From contig NZ_JADDUE010000002.1 of NCBI RefSeq assembly GCF_016526145.1, positions 513,121 through 577,120 on the forward strand: a stretch of DNA of 64,000 nucleotides. Reading direction: 5' to 3'. Positions 18,036 through 27,414 of the stretch are shown one piece after another. Below the pieces are notes generated by a model that worked only from the letters and a program-made list of their open reading frames with translations, made no database searches and was not told the DNA's origin. This stretch comes from Saccharopolyspora galaxeae (lineage in GTDB: Bacteria > Actinomycetota > Actinomycetes > Mycobacteriales > Pseudonocardiaceae). A program made the translations under genes and the position numbers. Within the stretch, counting starts at the first letter, position 1; the number at the start of each line of letters is the position of its first letter.

Positions 18036-18049
18036 TGCAACAAGTTTCA
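18036..18049. promoter_or_regulatory. KstR operator (perfect match), fadE26 side
   Basis: TGCAACAAGTTTCA matches TNNAACNNGTTNNA. It sits 38 bases ahead of the fadE26 start, at promoter position for the minus-strand operon. Confidence 0.72.
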
Positions 18050-18134
18050 GTTACTTTAGACCGCCGGGTGCCCCGGAGTCGACCAGCGTGGTGACAACGT
18101 CTTTTTCCGCGCAGGCTTCCCTGGGTCGCTAATA

Positions 18135-18148
18135 TGCAACTTGTTCTA
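18135..18148. promoter_or_regulatory. KstR operator (perfect match), ferredoxin side
   Basis: TGCAACTTGTTCTA matches TNNAACNNGTTNNA. It lies 179 bases ahead of the ferredoxin start and 99 bases from the other box, so each divergent promoter has its own site. Confidence 0.72.
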
Positions 18149-18327
18149 CATCGTGTGCCGGCGATGAGCGGGCAGGCCGGAGCGGTGCGCGCCGGTGTCG
18201 CATGAGCGGTCAAGTTCCGATGGCCTCCGAATGGAGTAGTGAATCCCGCGGCACCGTCTCGTTGCCCTTCTAGGTCCGCCCGCGTCGAGCGCCCGATGAG
18301 CCGAGCCCTACGAACGCGGAGGAAGCG

Positions 18328-18537
18328 ATGGAGATCGGCGTGCGGACCGAGCTGTGCGAGGCGAACGGAGTCTGCGTCGGGCTGGCCCCGGCGGTGTTCG
18401 AGCTGGACGACGACGAGCTGTTGCAGATCCGGCACCCGGTACCGGACGAAGATGTAGAACGTGTTGCGAAAGCCGTGCATCTTTGTCCGAAAGGTGCACT
18501 GTTCATTGCAGGAAGTGAAGCTGACGACGACTCTTGA
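18328..18537 (+). CDS. fdxD: [3Fe-4S] ferredoxin, FdxD-like
   Basis: The 69-residue ferredoxin has Cys10, Cys16 and Cys53-Pro, the pattern of actinobacterial [3Fe-4S] ferredoxins in which the second of the four usual cysteines is missing. Rv3503c (FdxD) occupies the same place beside fadE26 in M. tuberculosis. It is a likely electron donor for a sterol monooxygenase (CYP or Rieske type) encoded elsewhere. GGAGGAAGC precedes the ATG. Confidence 0.87.
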   Translation: MEIGVRTELCEANGVCVGLAPAVFELDDDELLQIRHPVPDEDVERVAKAVHLCPKGALFIAGSEADDDS

Positions 18538-18544
18538 ACATCCT

Positions 18545-18558
18545 GAAAACAAGTTCTA
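18545..18558. promoter_or_regulatory. KstR-like operator (one mismatch)
   Basis: GAAAACAAGTTCTA has one mismatch (first base) to TNNAACNNGTTNNA. It sits in the short gap between the ferredoxin and alcohol dehydrogenase genes. Confidence 0.5.
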
Positions 18559-18619
18559 GTGTGTGTCGCACATAACAGCCGCTATGCGGCGTTCTCGGAC
18601 TTGGTGGGGAGACGGGCCG

Positions 18620-19708
18620 GTGAAGGCAGCGGTGCTCAACCAGATCGGCGACGACGCGCTGGACGTCCGCACGGACGTCCGGGTCGTGCCGCCGGGGCCG
18701 GGCGAGGTGCACCTGCGCGTCCGCGCCGCGGGGATCTGCCACAGCGATCTCTCGGCGATGAACGGTGGCCTTCCCGCGCTCGCTCCCGGAGTGCTGGGCC
18801 ACGAAGGGGCGGGCGAAGTGCTCGCGGTGGGCGAGCAGGTGACCGACCTGGCGCCGGGCGACCGCGTCACCATCGCGTTCGTCCCGCCGTGCGGCAACTG
18901 CCGGGACTGCCTCAACGCGCAGCCGCACCTGTGCCAGGTGCACGTGGTCGCGTCGTTCACCTCGCCCAGGTTCGAGGTCGGTGCCGCGCCCGCCTTCGGA
19001 TTCACCGGCACCGGCACGTTCGCGGAGGAGCTGGTCGTGCCCCGGGACGGCGTGGTCAAGGTCGAACCGGACGTGCCGTTCGAGGTCGCCGCGCTGCTCA
19101 GCTGCGGAGTGCTGACCGGGGTCGGCGCGGTGCTCAACACCGCGCGGGTCGAGCCGGGGTCCACAGTGGTCGTGATCGGCGCGGGCGGCGTCGGGATCTC
19201 GGTCATCCAGGGCGCCCGGATCGCCGGTGCGCGGCAGATCGTGGCCGTGGACCCGGTGACCGCCAAGCACGCCGGGGCGAAGCGGTTCGGTGCGACGCAC
19301 GCGACCACGCCGGAGGGCTTGGACGATCTCAAGCAGGAACTGACCGGCGGTGCCGGGTTCGACTACGCCATCGAGGTCGTCGGGCGCTCCGCCACGATCC
19401 GCGCCGCCTACGACGCGGCGCGGCGCGGCGGTGACGTGGTGCTCGTCGGTGCCGGTGGGCCGGACGAGAAGGTCGAGTTCTCCGCGCAGGAATTGTTCGT
19501 CAACGAGCGGAACATCCTGCCGTCGTTCTACGGCTCGGCCGACCCGCGCCGGGACATCCCGCGGCTGCTGGACTTCTGGCGGGCCGGACTGCTCGACCTC
19601 GAAGGCATGGTGAGCAGGCGGATCGCCCTTTCCGACATCAACGACGGGCTGAGCGCGCTGAGCAGCGGTGATGCCGCCTTGGTCCGCCAGATCGTCACTT
19701 TCGACTAG
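18620..19708 (+). CDS. Zinc-dependent alcohol dehydrogenase
   Basis: This 362-residue medium-chain dehydrogenase has the catalytic zinc ligands in GICHSDL and GHEGAGEV, structural zinc cysteines in PCGNCRDCLNAQPHLC near residues 90-105, and the Rossmann motif VIGAGGVGISVI near 185. GTG at 18620 (VKAAVLNQ) is chosen because family members start there and GGGGAG precedes it. It is the first enzyme of the run ADH, SDR, ALDH, SDR. A side-chain alcohol or aldehyde intermediate of sterol degradation is the likely substrate; that is inferred from position alone. Confidence 0.85.
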   Translation: MKAAVLNQIGDDALDVRTDVRVVPPGPGEVHLRVRAAGICHSDLSAMNGGLPALAPGVLGHEGAGEVLAVGEQVTDLAPGDRVTIAFVPPCGNCRDCLNAQPHLCQVHVVASFTSPRFEVGAAPAFGFTGTGTFAEELVVPRDGVVKVEPDVPFEVAALLSCGVLTGVGAVLNTARVEPGSTVVVIGAGGVGISVIQGARIAGARQIVAVDPVTAKHAGAKRFGATHATTPEGLDDLKQELTGGAGFDYAIEVVGRSATIRAAYDAARRGGDVVLVGAGGPDEKVEFSAQELFVNERNILPSFYGSADPRRDIPRLLDFWRAGLLDLEGMVSRRIALSDINDGLSALSSGDAALVRQIVTFD

Positions 19709-19769
19709 TGGAGTCACGAACCGCCGCGGCGGTGCGCAACCGCGAAACCCGCGACGAAGGAGTTCTACT

Positions 19770-20666
19770 GTGGACAGTCAGGCGTTGGACCTGCGCGGCA
19801 AGGTCGCCGTGGTGACCGGCGCGGGCGCCGGGCTCGGCCGTTCGGAAGCGCTCGCGCTGGCGGGCGCCGGTGCGGACGTGGTGGTCAACGACGTCTCGGC
19901 GGCCGCGGACGCGGTGGTCGGCGAGATCGAGGAGGCAGGCGGCAAAGCCGCCGCCGTGCGCGGCGACATCAGCGAACAGGCCGTGGCCGACGAGCTGCTC
20001 TCGACCGCGGTGCAGCGCTTCGGCGGACTGCACGTCGTGGTGAACAACGCCGGCCTGCTGCGCGACCGCATGGTCTTCAAGATGAGCGACCAGGAGTGGG
20101 ACGACGTCATCCGGGTGCACCTGCGCGGGCACTTCCTGGTCTGCCGCGGGGCCGCGGCGCACTGGCGCCAGCAGTCCAAGGACAACGGGTCGGCGGTGTA
20201 CGGGCGGATCGTGAACACCGCGTCGGAGGCGTTCCTGTTCGGCGCCGAAGGCCAGCCGAACTACGCCGCGGCGAAGGCGGGCATCGCCTCGCTGACGGTT
20301 TCCACCGCTCGCGCGCTGGCGCGCTACGGCGTGCGCGCGAACGCGATCTGCCCGCGTGCGCGGACGGCGATGACCGACCAGATCTTCGGCCCCGCTCCGG
20401 AAACCGGGGTCGATCCGCTGTCCACCGAGCACGTGGCGCCGTTCGTCAGCTACCTGGCCGCACCCGCGGCCGATGCCATCAACGGGCAGGTTTTCGTCGT
20501 GCACGGCGGGAAAGTCGCGCTGATGGCGCCGCCGAAGATCGAGCAGCGGTTCGACGCGGCAGGCGATACCTGGAGCACCGCGGAACTCGCGGAGGTGGTC
20601 GGCGGCTACTTCGCTGACCGCGGAGACGGCATGTTCTCCAGCACCGACCTGCTCTCGCTGGGCTAG
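19770..20666 (+). CDS. hsd4A: Short-chain dehydrogenase, Hsd4A-type
   Basis: The 298-residue SDR has the NAD site TGAGAGLG, the NNAG motif in HVVVNNAGLLRD, Tyr-x3-Lys in PNYAAAKAG, and the long C-terminal part seen in peroxisomal-MFE-type 3-hydroxyacyl-CoA dehydrogenases. Rv3502c (Hsd4A), next to fdxD in M. tuberculosis, has the same architecture and oxidises the 3-hydroxyacyl-CoA formed in side-chain beta-oxidation. GTG at 19770 has GAAGGAG 8 bases upstream. The assignment rests on similarity recalled plus synteny. Confidence 0.82.
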   Translation: MDSQALDLRGKVAVVTGAGAGLGRSEALALAGAGADVVVNDVSAAADAVVGEIEEAGGKAAAVRGDISEQAVADELLSTAVQRFGGLHVVVNNAGLLRDRMVFKMSDQEWDDVIRVHLRGHFLVCRGAAAHWRQQSKDNGSAVYGRIVNTASEAFLFGAEGQPNYAAAKAGIASLTVSTARALARYGVRANAICPRARTAMTDQIFGPAPETGVDPLSTEHVAPFVSYLAAPAADAINGQVFVVHGGKVALMAPPKIEQRFDAAGDTWSTAELAEVVGGYFADRGDGMFSSTDLLSLG

Positions 20667-20761
20667 CGCAGCAGGCAGGCGCGCGGCGGAGAACTTCCGG
20701 CGGTGCCGCGGATCCCGCGCCACGGGCAACCCGCGCCGGACGACCGACAGGAGTGACAACG

Positions 20762-22270
20762 ATGTCGCTGACCGTGCAACAGCATCGCGCACAGGTGGGG
20801 CTGCAGGACGGCTCGTTGTTCGTGGACGGCCAGTGGCGGCAGGCCCGCTCCGGCAAGACGTGGACGCATCTGCACCCGGCGACGCAGGAACCGGTGGGTA
20901 CGTTCCCGGTCGCCGATGCCGAGGACGTCGACGAAGCGGTCCGCGCCGCGCGCCGCGCCTTCGACGAAGGGCCTTGGCCGAACCTGCCAGCCGGGCAGCG
21001 CGTGAAAATCCTGCACCGCTACGCGGATCTGCTGCGCGAGAACGCCGACGAGCTGCGCGGGCTGCAAGCGCTCGACAACGGAGTTCCGCTGTCGTTCGGC
21101 AACGTCTACGCGGCTTCGGTGGACGCCGCCGCGGACGTCTTCGACCACCACGCGGGCTGGATCGACAAGGCCGGTGGCGAGACGCTGCCCGGTTATCAGG
21201 GCGGCGAGCACCTCGCGATGACGCTGCGGGAACCGATCGGCGTGGCCGCCGCGATCCTGCCGTGGAACGCGCCTTTCCTGCTCTACGCCCAGAAACTCGC
21301 TCCCGCGCTGGCGGCGGGCTGCACGGTCGTGCTCAAACCGTCCGAGTACGCGACGTTCGTCGTGCTGCGGATGGTGGAACTGCTGGCCGATGCCGGTGTG
21401 CCGGACGGCGTGGTCAACGTCGTCACCGGCACCGGCGAACCCACCGGCGGAGCGCTGATCGGCCACGAGCTGGTGGACAAGATCAGCTTCACCGGCAGCC
21501 GCGAGGTCGGCAAGCGCATCGTCGAGGTCTCCGCGGCCACGCTGAAGCGGGTTTCGCTGGAACTCGGCGGGAAAAGCCCCGCCATCGTCTTCCCGGACAC
21601 CGACGCCTCGCTGGCCGGGATGACCGCGATGGGCATGGTGACGCTCGGGTTGTCCGGGCAGGGATGCGTGGTGTGCAGCAGGGCGCTGGTGCACCGCGAC
21701 GTCTACGACGAGTTCCTGACCGCGGCCGAGATGATCGCGGGTTCGGTCACCTACGGCGACCCGTTCGACCCGGCCGTGCTCTCCAGCCCGCTGATCAACG
21801 ACAAGCAGCTGAACCGGGTGCTGAGCTTCGTCGAATCCGGCAAGCAGGACGGCGCCCGGCTGATCAGCGGCGGCGATCGGCCGGACGGCGAACTCGGTGC
21901 CGGGAACTTCGTGAACCCGGCGATCTTCGCGGACGTGGACAACAAGATGAGCATCGCCCAGCAGGAGATCTTCGGGCCGGTGCTCTCGGTCGTGCCGTTC
22001 TCGGACGAGGACGAAGCCGTGCGGCTGGCCAACGACACCGAATACGGCCTCGGCGCGGGCGTTTTCACCGCGGACGCGCAGCGCGCGTTCCGGGTCTCGC
22101 GCAGGTTGCGCGCCGGGACGGTCGGCATCAACGGGTTCCAGGTCGAGCCGCACCTGCCGTTCGGCGGATACAAGCAGTCCGGGCTGGGCCGGGAAGGCGG
22201 CCGCAGCTCCTTCGAGTCCTACACCGAAGTCAAAACGGTGCTCATGCCGTTGACCGACGAGATGATGTGA
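20762..22270 (+). CDS. Aldehyde dehydrogenase
   Basis: The product is a 502-residue NAD(P)-dependent ALDH. PWNAPFLL near residue 168, KPSEYA near 192, the nucleotide loop FTGSREVGKRI near 243, the general base in LELGG (Glu267) and catalytic Cys302 in GQGC are all intact. It would oxidise an aldehyde to the acid, for example a sterol 26-al before CoA activation, or an aldehyde released by an aldolase such as Ltp3/Ltp4. ATG at 20762 has AGGAG 8 bases upstream. Confidence 0.87.
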   Translation: MSLTVQQHRAQVGLQDGSLFVDGQWRQARSGKTWTHLHPATQEPVGTFPVADAEDVDEAVRAARRAFDEGPWPNLPAGQRVKILHRYADLLRENADELRGLQALDNGVPLSFGNVYAASVDAAADVFDHHAGWIDKAGGETLPGYQGGEHLAMTLREPIGVAAAILPWNAPFLLYAQKLAPALAAGCTVVLKPSEYATFVVLRMVELLADAGVPDGVVNVVTGTGEPTGGALIGHELVDKISFTGSREVGKRIVEVSAATLKRVSLELGGKSPAIVFPDTDASLAGMTAMGMVTLGLSGQGCVVCSRALVHRDVYDEFLTAAEMIAGSVTYGDPFDPAVLSSPLINDKQLNRVLSFVESGKQDGARLISGGDRPDGELGAGNFVNPAIFADVDNKMSIAQQEIFGPVLSVVPFSDEDEAVRLANDTEYGLGAGVFTADAQRAFRVSRRLRAGTVGINGFQVEPHLPFGGYKQSGLGREGGRSSFESYTEVKTVLMPLTDEMM

Positions 22271-22278
22271 GTCCCGTT

Positions 22279-23028
22279 ATGGCGCGTTTGCAAGGAAAGA
22301 CCGCGATCATCACCGGCGCGGCGAGGGGTCAGGGCGCGGCTGCGGCGCGGCGCTTCGTCGCGGAGGGCGCGAGCGTGCTGCTCGCCGACGTGGCCGACGA
22401 GCCGGGCAAGGCGCTGGCCGACGAACTCGGCGAGAACGCGCGCTTCGAGCACCTCGACGTGTCCGAACAGGACGAATGGCCGGTCGCGGTGCGGGCGGCC
22501 GAGTCCGCGTTCGGGCCGGTCGACGTGCTGCTCAACAACGCCGGAGTGCTGCACTTCGCCGAACTCGGCGAGACCGCGCTGGCCGACTACGAGCGGGTCG
22601 TGCGGATCAACCAGATCGGCACCTTCCTCGGGATGCGCGCGGTGCTGAGCTCGATGCCCGCGGGCGGCTCGATCATCAACGTGTCCTCTGTGGAGGGCCT
22701 GGGCGGGATGCCGTTCACGATCGCCTACACCGCCAGCAAGTTCGCCATCCGCGGGATGACCAAGGTCGCCGCGATGGAACTCGGCGAGCGCGGCATCCGG
22801 GTGAACTCGGTGCACCCCGGGATGATCGACACCGACATGGTGCGCAGCTTGGGCGGACCCGAGATGAACGACCACGTCGGCGCCCGGGTCGCGCTCAAGC
22901 GGGTCGGCCAGCCGGACGAGATCGCGCAGCTGGCGGTTTTCCTCGCCAGCGACGAAAGCTCGTACTCCACCGGCGCCGAATTCGTCGCCGACGGCGGCGC
23001 CACCGCCACGCACTCGCTGTCCCGATAG
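22279..23028 (+). CDS. SDR, 3-alpha/20-beta-hydroxysteroid dehydrogenase type
   Basis: This is a 249-residue classical SDR: TGAARGQG cofactor site, NNAGVLHF, catalytic Ser in NVSSVEG, YTASK, and HPGMIDTDM. It resembles actinobacterial 3-alpha(20-beta)-HSDs such as FabG3 (Rv2002). ATG at 22279 is used. A GTG at 22267 overlapping the ALDH stop is the alternative, and neither has a strong ribosome site. It is the last gene before the repeat-bearing gap in front of the Mce operon. Confidence 0.84.
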   Translation: MARLQGKTAIITGAARGQGAAAARRFVAEGASVLLADVADEPGKALADELGENARFEHLDVSEQDEWPVAVRAAESAFGPVDVLLNNAGVLHFAELGETALADYERVVRINQIGTFLGMRAVLSSMPAGGSIINVSSVEGLGGMPFTIAYTASKFAIRGMTKVAAMELGERGIRVNSVHPGMIDTDMVRSLGGPEMNDHVGARVALKRVGQPDEIAQLAVFLASDESSYSTGAEFVADGGATATHSLSR

Positions 23029-23122
23029 CACTGCAACCCGCTGCGACGAAAGGCATCAGTGCCATCGCTCGACCCGTAGCAACGGACGCTTCGCAGGAGT
23101 CGTTTCAGTATGATTTTCGGTC

Positions 23123-23321
23123 TTGTCTTGTCAGCGGCGGAGCCGCTGAGCAGTGACCATGCAAGCAACCGGCACCGCGGCGGGTTCTCAGCGGCTTCCT
23201 CGCGAGGACAGCGATTTCGCCGCGTATGGGCATACGTCAGAAATCGATCCCGCAGCGAGGGAGCCGCTGAGGTTCCGCTACCCGACCCGCTACGCAAATC
23301 ATTCTGAAAGAACTCCTTAGA
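23123..23321 (+). repeat. 199-base dispersed structured repeat, copy B
   Basis: This is the closest partner of copy A. Here the cap hairpin reads CGTATG-GG-CATACG (23223-23236) where copy A has CGTAG-GGTG-CTACG, so both strands of the hairpin changed together. The copy lies in the gap between the SDR gene and the Mce ATPase gene, in the direction of transcription, ending 23 bases before the TTG start. The rest of the gap (23029-23122) shows no gene. Confidence 0.85.
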
Positions 23322-23344
23322 AATCCTCTAGGTGGTGACCCGAG

Positions 23345-24364
23345 TTGGGTGTCGAAGTCGGGGTGCAGGGGCTCACGAAGTCCTTCGGCGCCCACCAGGT
23401 GTGGTCGGACGTGTCGCTGACGCTGCCGCACGGGGAGGTCAGCGCCATCCTCGGCCCGTCCGGAACCGGCAAGTCGGTGTTCCTGAAGTCGCTGATCGGG
23501 CTGCTGCGCCCGGACCGCGGCCGGGTCATGGTCGAAGACGTCGACATGTGCTCGTGTTCCGAGCGGGAGCTCTACGACGTCCGCAAGCGCTTCGGCGTGC
23601 TGTTCCAGGACGGTGCGCTGTTCGGCTCGATGAGCCTGTTCGACAACGTCGCCTTCCCGCTGCGCGAGCACACCCGCAAGTCCGAGGCGGAGATCCGCCG
23701 GGTCGCGTTGGAGAAGATGGAGCTGGTCGGCCTTTCCGGGGCGGAGGACAAGCTGCCCGGCGAACTGTCCGGCGGGATGCGCAAACGCGCTGGGCTGGCG
23801 CGGGCGCTGGTGCTCGAACCGGAGATCATCCTCTGCGACGAGCCGGATTCCGGGCTGGACCCGGTGCGCACCGCTTACCTCTCGCAGCTGCTGATCGACC
23901 TGAACGCGCAGATCGACGCGACGATCCTGCTGGTCACGCACAACATCGACGTGGCGCGCACGGTCCCGGACAACATCGGGCTGTTCTTCCGCGGCAAGCT
24001 GGTGCTCTTCGGCGCTCGCGAGGTGCTGCTGACCAGCGAAGAACCGGTGGTCGACCAGTTCGTCAACGGTCGCCGCGCGGGGCCGATCGGGATGAGCGAG
24101 GAGAAGGACTCGGGGACCGTGGCCGCCGAGCTGGCCGGGCTGGACGCCACGAGCGCGCCGGCCCCGCGCACCGTCGTCCCGCAGCTGACCCCCGGCCCCG
24201 GGTTGCCGGAGCGGATCGCGGTGCGCCGCCGCAAGCAGCGCATGATGCGCGACCTGAACGCCTACCCGCCCGCGGTGCGCGAGCAGGTGCTCGCCGGGTT
24301 GTCCGACGCCGAACGCCGCGAGTGGGGCGCCCCGCCGCGGCCTGGCCCCGGTGATCGCCCATGA
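23345..24364 (+). CDS. mceG: Mce transporter ATPase (MceG/Mkl type)
   Basis: The 339-residue ABC ATPase has Walker A GPSGTGKS, Q-loop LFQDGALF, signature LSGGMRKR, Walker B ILCDEPDSGLDP and H-loop VTHNID. A family-specific C-terminal tail of about 90 residues (YPPAVREQVLAGL) is typical of MceG. It energises the YrbE4A/B permease. The start is TTG at 23345 with AGGTGG upstream. Its stop overlaps yrbE4A as ATGA. In M. tuberculosis the single mceG lies outside the mce operons; here one heads the operon. Confidence 0.9.
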   Translation: MGVEVGVQGLTKSFGAHQVWSDVSLTLPHGEVSAILGPSGTGKSVFLKSLIGLLRPDRGRVMVEDVDMCSCSERELYDVRKRFGVLFQDGALFGSMSLFDNVAFPLREHTRKSEAEIRRVALEKMELVGLSGAEDKLPGELSGGMRKRAGLARALVLEPEIILCDEPDSGLDPVRTAYLSQLLIDLNAQIDATILLVTHNIDVARTVPDNIGLFFRGKLVLFGAREVLLTSEEPVVDQFVNGRRAGPIGMSEEKDSGTVAAELAGLDATSAPAPRTVVPQLTPGPGLPERIAVRRRKQRMMRDLNAYPPAVREQVLAGLSDAERREWGAPPRPGPGDRP

Positions 24365-25155
24365 GTTCTCCCGGTGCCAGCCACCGCGTCCCGCTGCGCG
24401 CCGCCTTCGTCGAAGTGGGCCGGTTGGCGACGCTGTCCTGGGAGGTGCTGCGCGCGATGCCGCGGCGGCCGTTCCAGGTGCGCGAATGGGTGCAGCAGGC
24501 CTGGTTCTTCGCCAGCGTGACGATCCTGCCGACCGCGATGGTCGCGATCCCGTTCGGCGCGGTGATCGCGATGCAGCTGGGATCGCTGACCCAGCAGATC
24601 GGCGCCCAGTCGTTCACCGGTGCGGCCAGCGCGCTGTCCATCCTGCAGCAGGCGAGTCCGCTGATCACCGCGCTGCTGGTGGCGGGCGCCGGTGGTTCCG
24701 CGGTGTGCGCGGACATCGGCGCGCGCAAGATCCGCGACGAGATCGACGCGATGGAAGTGCTCGGCATCTCCGCGATCCAGCGGCTGGTGGTGCCGCGGGT
24801 GCTCGGCGCGATCTTCGTGTCGGTGCTGCTCAACGGCCTGGTCAGCGTGGTCGGCGTGGTCGGCGGCTACTTCTTCAACGTGGTGCTGCAGGGCGGCACG
24901 CCCGGCGCGTACCTGGCCAGCTTCAACGCGCTGGCGCAGTTGCCGGACATCTACGTCAGCGAGCTCAAGGCGCTGATCTACGGGTTCGTGGCCGGTGTGG
25001 TCGCCGCCTACCGCGGGCTGAACCCCGCCGGCGGCCCGAAGGGCGTCGGCGACGCGGTCAACCAGGCCGTGGTGATCACCTTCCTGCTGCTGTTCGCGAT
25101 CAACCTCGTGATCACCGGCATCTACCTGCAGCTGGTCCCGCCGAAGGAATTGTGA
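24361..25155 (+). CDS. yrbE4A: Mce permease subunit YrbE4A
   Basis: This 264-residue MlaE-family integral membrane permease has several hydrophobic segments (for example VTILPTAMVAIPFGAVIAM, and FLLLFAINLVITGIYL at the end) and the family signature ADIGARKIRDEIDAMEVLGI. It forms the inner-membrane channel with YrbE4B for sterol uptake. Overlaps with neighbours show a tightly coupled operon. Confidence 0.92.
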   Translation: MSSPGASHRVPLRAAFVEVGRLATLSWEVLRAMPRRPFQVREWVQQAWFFASVTILPTAMVAIPFGAVIAMQLGSLTQQIGAQSFTGAASALSILQQASPLITALLVAGAGGSAVCADIGARKIRDEIDAMEVLGISAIQRLVVPRVLGAIFVSVLLNGLVSVVGVVGGYFFNVVLQGGTPGAYLASFNALAQLPDIYVSELKALIYGFVAGVVAAYRGLNPAGGPKGVGDAVNQAVVITFLLLFAINLVITGIYLQLVPPKEL

Positions 25156-25158
25156 GCG

Positions 25159-26028
25159 ATGGCCGCGACCGAGCAGTACCTGCCGCCGCCGACGGCCTGG
25201 CGCCGCCGGCTTTCCCTGCTGGTGTCCAAACCCGGTGACGCGATGGCCGGGCTGGGCTGGCAGCTGTCGTTCTACCTGCGCGCACTGGCGTTGTTCCCGT
25301 TGACGTTGCGCAAGTACCCGCGGGAGACGGGCAGGCTGCTGACCGAGGTGATGTTCGGCAGCGGCGCGCTGGCCGTCATCGGCGGAACGCTCGGCGTGAT
25401 GATCGGCATGACGGTGTGCACCGGCGCGATCGTCGGGTTGCAGGGCTATTCCTCGCTGGACCAGCTCGGCACGTCCGCGCTGACCGGGTTCATCGCCGCC
25501 TACTTCGACACCCGCGAGGTCGCGCCGATGGCCGCGGGCCTGGCGCTGTCGGCGACGGTCGGGTGCGGCTTCACCGCGCAGCTGGGCGCGATGCGGATCT
25601 CCGACGAGATCGACGCGCTCGAAGTGATGGGGGTGCGCACGGTGCCGTACCTGGTGACCAGCCGGGTGCTGGCCGGGCTGGCCGCGGTGATCCCGCTGTA
25701 CGTGGTGGGGCTGCTCGGCTCGTACTTCGCGTCCCGCGAGATCACGGTGCTGTTCTACGGGCAGTCGGCCGGTACTTACGACCACTACTTCCACTTGTTC
25801 CTGCCGCCGCAGGACGTGCTGTGGTCGTTCGGCAAGGTGCTGGTGTTCAGCCTCGTGGTGATTCTGACGCACTGCTATTACGGCTACACCGCCAGCGGCG
25901 GGCCGGCGGGTGTGGGGACCGCGGTCGGCCGGGCGGTGCGCACCTCGATCGTGCTGGTGGCCGTGCTCGATTTCTTCCTGAGCCTCGCGATCTGGGGTTC
26001 TACGACCACGGTCCGGATCGCGGGTTGA
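25159..26028 (+). CDS. yrbE4B: Mce permease subunit YrbE4B
   Basis: This 289-residue MlaE-family permease is the partner of YrbE4A. The signature MRISDEIDALEVMGV is near residue 150, and hydrophobic segments include ALAVIGGTLGVMIGM and TSIVLVAVLDFFLSLAI. The ATG lies 3 bases after the yrbE4A stop. Confidence 0.92.
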   Translation: MAATEQYLPPPTAWRRRLSLLVSKPGDAMAGLGWQLSFYLRALALFPLTLRKYPRETGRLLTEVMFGSGALAVIGGTLGVMIGMTVCTGAIVGLQGYSSLDQLGTSALTGFIAAYFDTREVAPMAAGLALSATVGCGFTAQLGAMRISDEIDALEVMGVRTVPYLVTSRVLAGLAAVIPLYVVGLLGSYFASREITVLFYGQSAGTYDHYFHLFLPPQDVLWSFGKVLVFSLVVILTHCYYGYTASGGPAGVGTAVGRAVRTSIVLVAVLDFFLSLAIWGSTTTVRIAG

Positions 26029-26049
26029 CCGGGGAACGAGGAGTGTCCG

Positions 26050-27414
26050 ATGAGGACTCGTGAACACCGCGGCCGGCGCCGCTACCAGCTCTACGGGCTG
26101 GTCTTCCTGCTGGTCTCGGCGTTGTTCTTCGCCGCCATGGTCGGCGTTTACCAGAAGGCGTTCACGCCGGTCGTGCCCGTCGCGCTGCACACCGACCGCG
26201 TCGGCAACCAGATGCGCGAAGGCGCCGACGTGAAGGTGCGCGGCGTGGTGGTCGGCGAGGTGCGTTCGGTGACCTCCGGGCAGGGCAACGCGGTGCTGAA
26301 CCTGGCGCTGCAACCGGGAATGGCCGCCGAGATCCCGGCCGGCGTCTCGGCGCGACTGCTGCCGAAGACGCTGTTCGGCGAGCGCTACGTCTCGCTGCAG
26401 ATGCCCGAGAAGAACTCCGGTGCGCATCTGGCCAGCGGTGACGTGATCGGCCAGGACCGCAGCGAGGCCGCGATGGAGATCGAGAAGGTGCTCGGCGACC
26501 TGCTGCCGCTGCTGCAGGCCGTGCAACCGCAGGACCTCGCGGCGACGTTGAACGCGGTGTCGCAGGCGCTGGACGGGCGCGGTGAGCAGCTCGGCCAGAC
26601 CGTGCGGGACCTGGACACCTACCTGGCGAAGTTCAACCCGCAGCTGCCGCGCCTGGAATCGGTCATCGACCGGGTCGACGACGTCGCGCGGACCTACCAC
26701 GAAGCGGCCCCGGACCTGCTGCGCGCGATGAACGACTTCACCACGACGAGCAAAACCGTTGCACAGCACCAGGATCAGCTCCAGCACCTGTGGCAGGCCA
26801 CCAACGTCACCGCGGTGAACGCGACCCGGTTCCTGGAAGCCAACCAGGACAACATGATCCGGCTCGCCTCCGACTCCCGGCAGACGCTGGAGCTGTTCGG
26901 CCGCTACGCGCCGCAGTACAAATGCGTGCTCGACCAGGTCAACGACAGCATCCCGCTGGCGGAGAAGGCGTTCGGCAAGGGCGATCCGGTGCCGATGCAG
27001 AAGGTGACCATCGAGGTCACCGGCAGCCGCGGGAAGTACCTGCCGGGCACCGACTCCCCGGAGTACAACGACAGCCGCGGCCCGCGGTGCTACCCGTGGG
27101 TCGAGCCGCCCGCCCGCTTCCCGCAATACCCGCCGGGCGGGGCGCTGAAGGACGGTTCGACGCATCCGCCTCCGCCGCACGGTCCCGGTGAGCAGCTGCC
27201 TGCCGGAGGCGAGGCCGCGGCTCCCGCGTCCACCAGCCCGCAGTCGGCCGGAGGGAGCGCGGGCGGCCCGCTGGAACCCAACTCACCCGCGGAACGCGAC
27301 CTGATCGCCGCGCTGCAGGCACCGTCGCTGCACCGGCAGCCGAGCGAGGTGCCGGAGTGGAGCAGCTTGCTCGTCGGCCCCGTCTACCGCGGAACGGAGG
27401 TGCAGCTGCGATGA
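26050..27414 (+). CDS. mce4A: Mce-family protein Mce4A
   Basis: The product is 454 residues. It has one N-terminal membrane helix (LYGLVFLLVSALFFAAMVGVY), the MCE domain at about residues 40-120 (NQMREGADVKVRGVVVGEV), a long helical region, and a Pro/Gly-rich C-terminal tail of about 90 residues. Mce proteins A-F form a periplasmic tunnel for lipids, here sterols. The proline-rich tail is longer than usual and may reach the cell wall. ATGA overlap with mce4B. Confidence 0.9.
   Translation: MRTREHRGRRRYQLYGLVFLLVSALFFAAMVGVYQKAFTPVVPVALHTDRVGNQMREGADVKVRGVVVGEVRSVTSGQGNAVLNLALQPGMAAEIPAGVSARLLPKTLFGERYVSLQMPEKNSGAHLASGDVIGQDRSEAAMEIEKVLGDLLPLLQAVQPQDLAATLNAVSQALDGRGEQLGQTVRDLDTYLAKFNPQLPRLESVIDRVDDVARTYHEAAPDLLRAMNDFTTTSKTVAQHQDQLQHLWQATNVTAVNATRFLEANQDNMIRLASDSRQTLELFGRYAPQYKCVLDQVNDSIPLAEKAFGKGDPVPMQKVTIEVTGSRGKYLPGTDSPEYNDSRGPRCYPWVEPPARFPQYPPGGALKDGSTHPPPPHGPGEQLPAGGEAAAPASTSPQSAGGSAGGPLEPNSPAERDLIAALQAPSLHRQPSEVPEWSSLLVGPVYRGTEVQLR

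Noticed and set aside
18452-18465. TAGAACGTGTTGCG inside the ferredoxin gene as a KstR site
   Set aside because: It lies within coding sequence and its last base breaks the motif. Proper boxes lie in the intergenic regions on both sides.
24262-27180. Very long open frame (972 codons) on the minus strand opposite the Mce operon
   Set aside because: It is antisense to clearly recognisable mceG, yrbE4A, yrbE4B and mce4A genes. It reflects GC-rich codon bias and has a low-complexity His/Arg/Gln-rich product.
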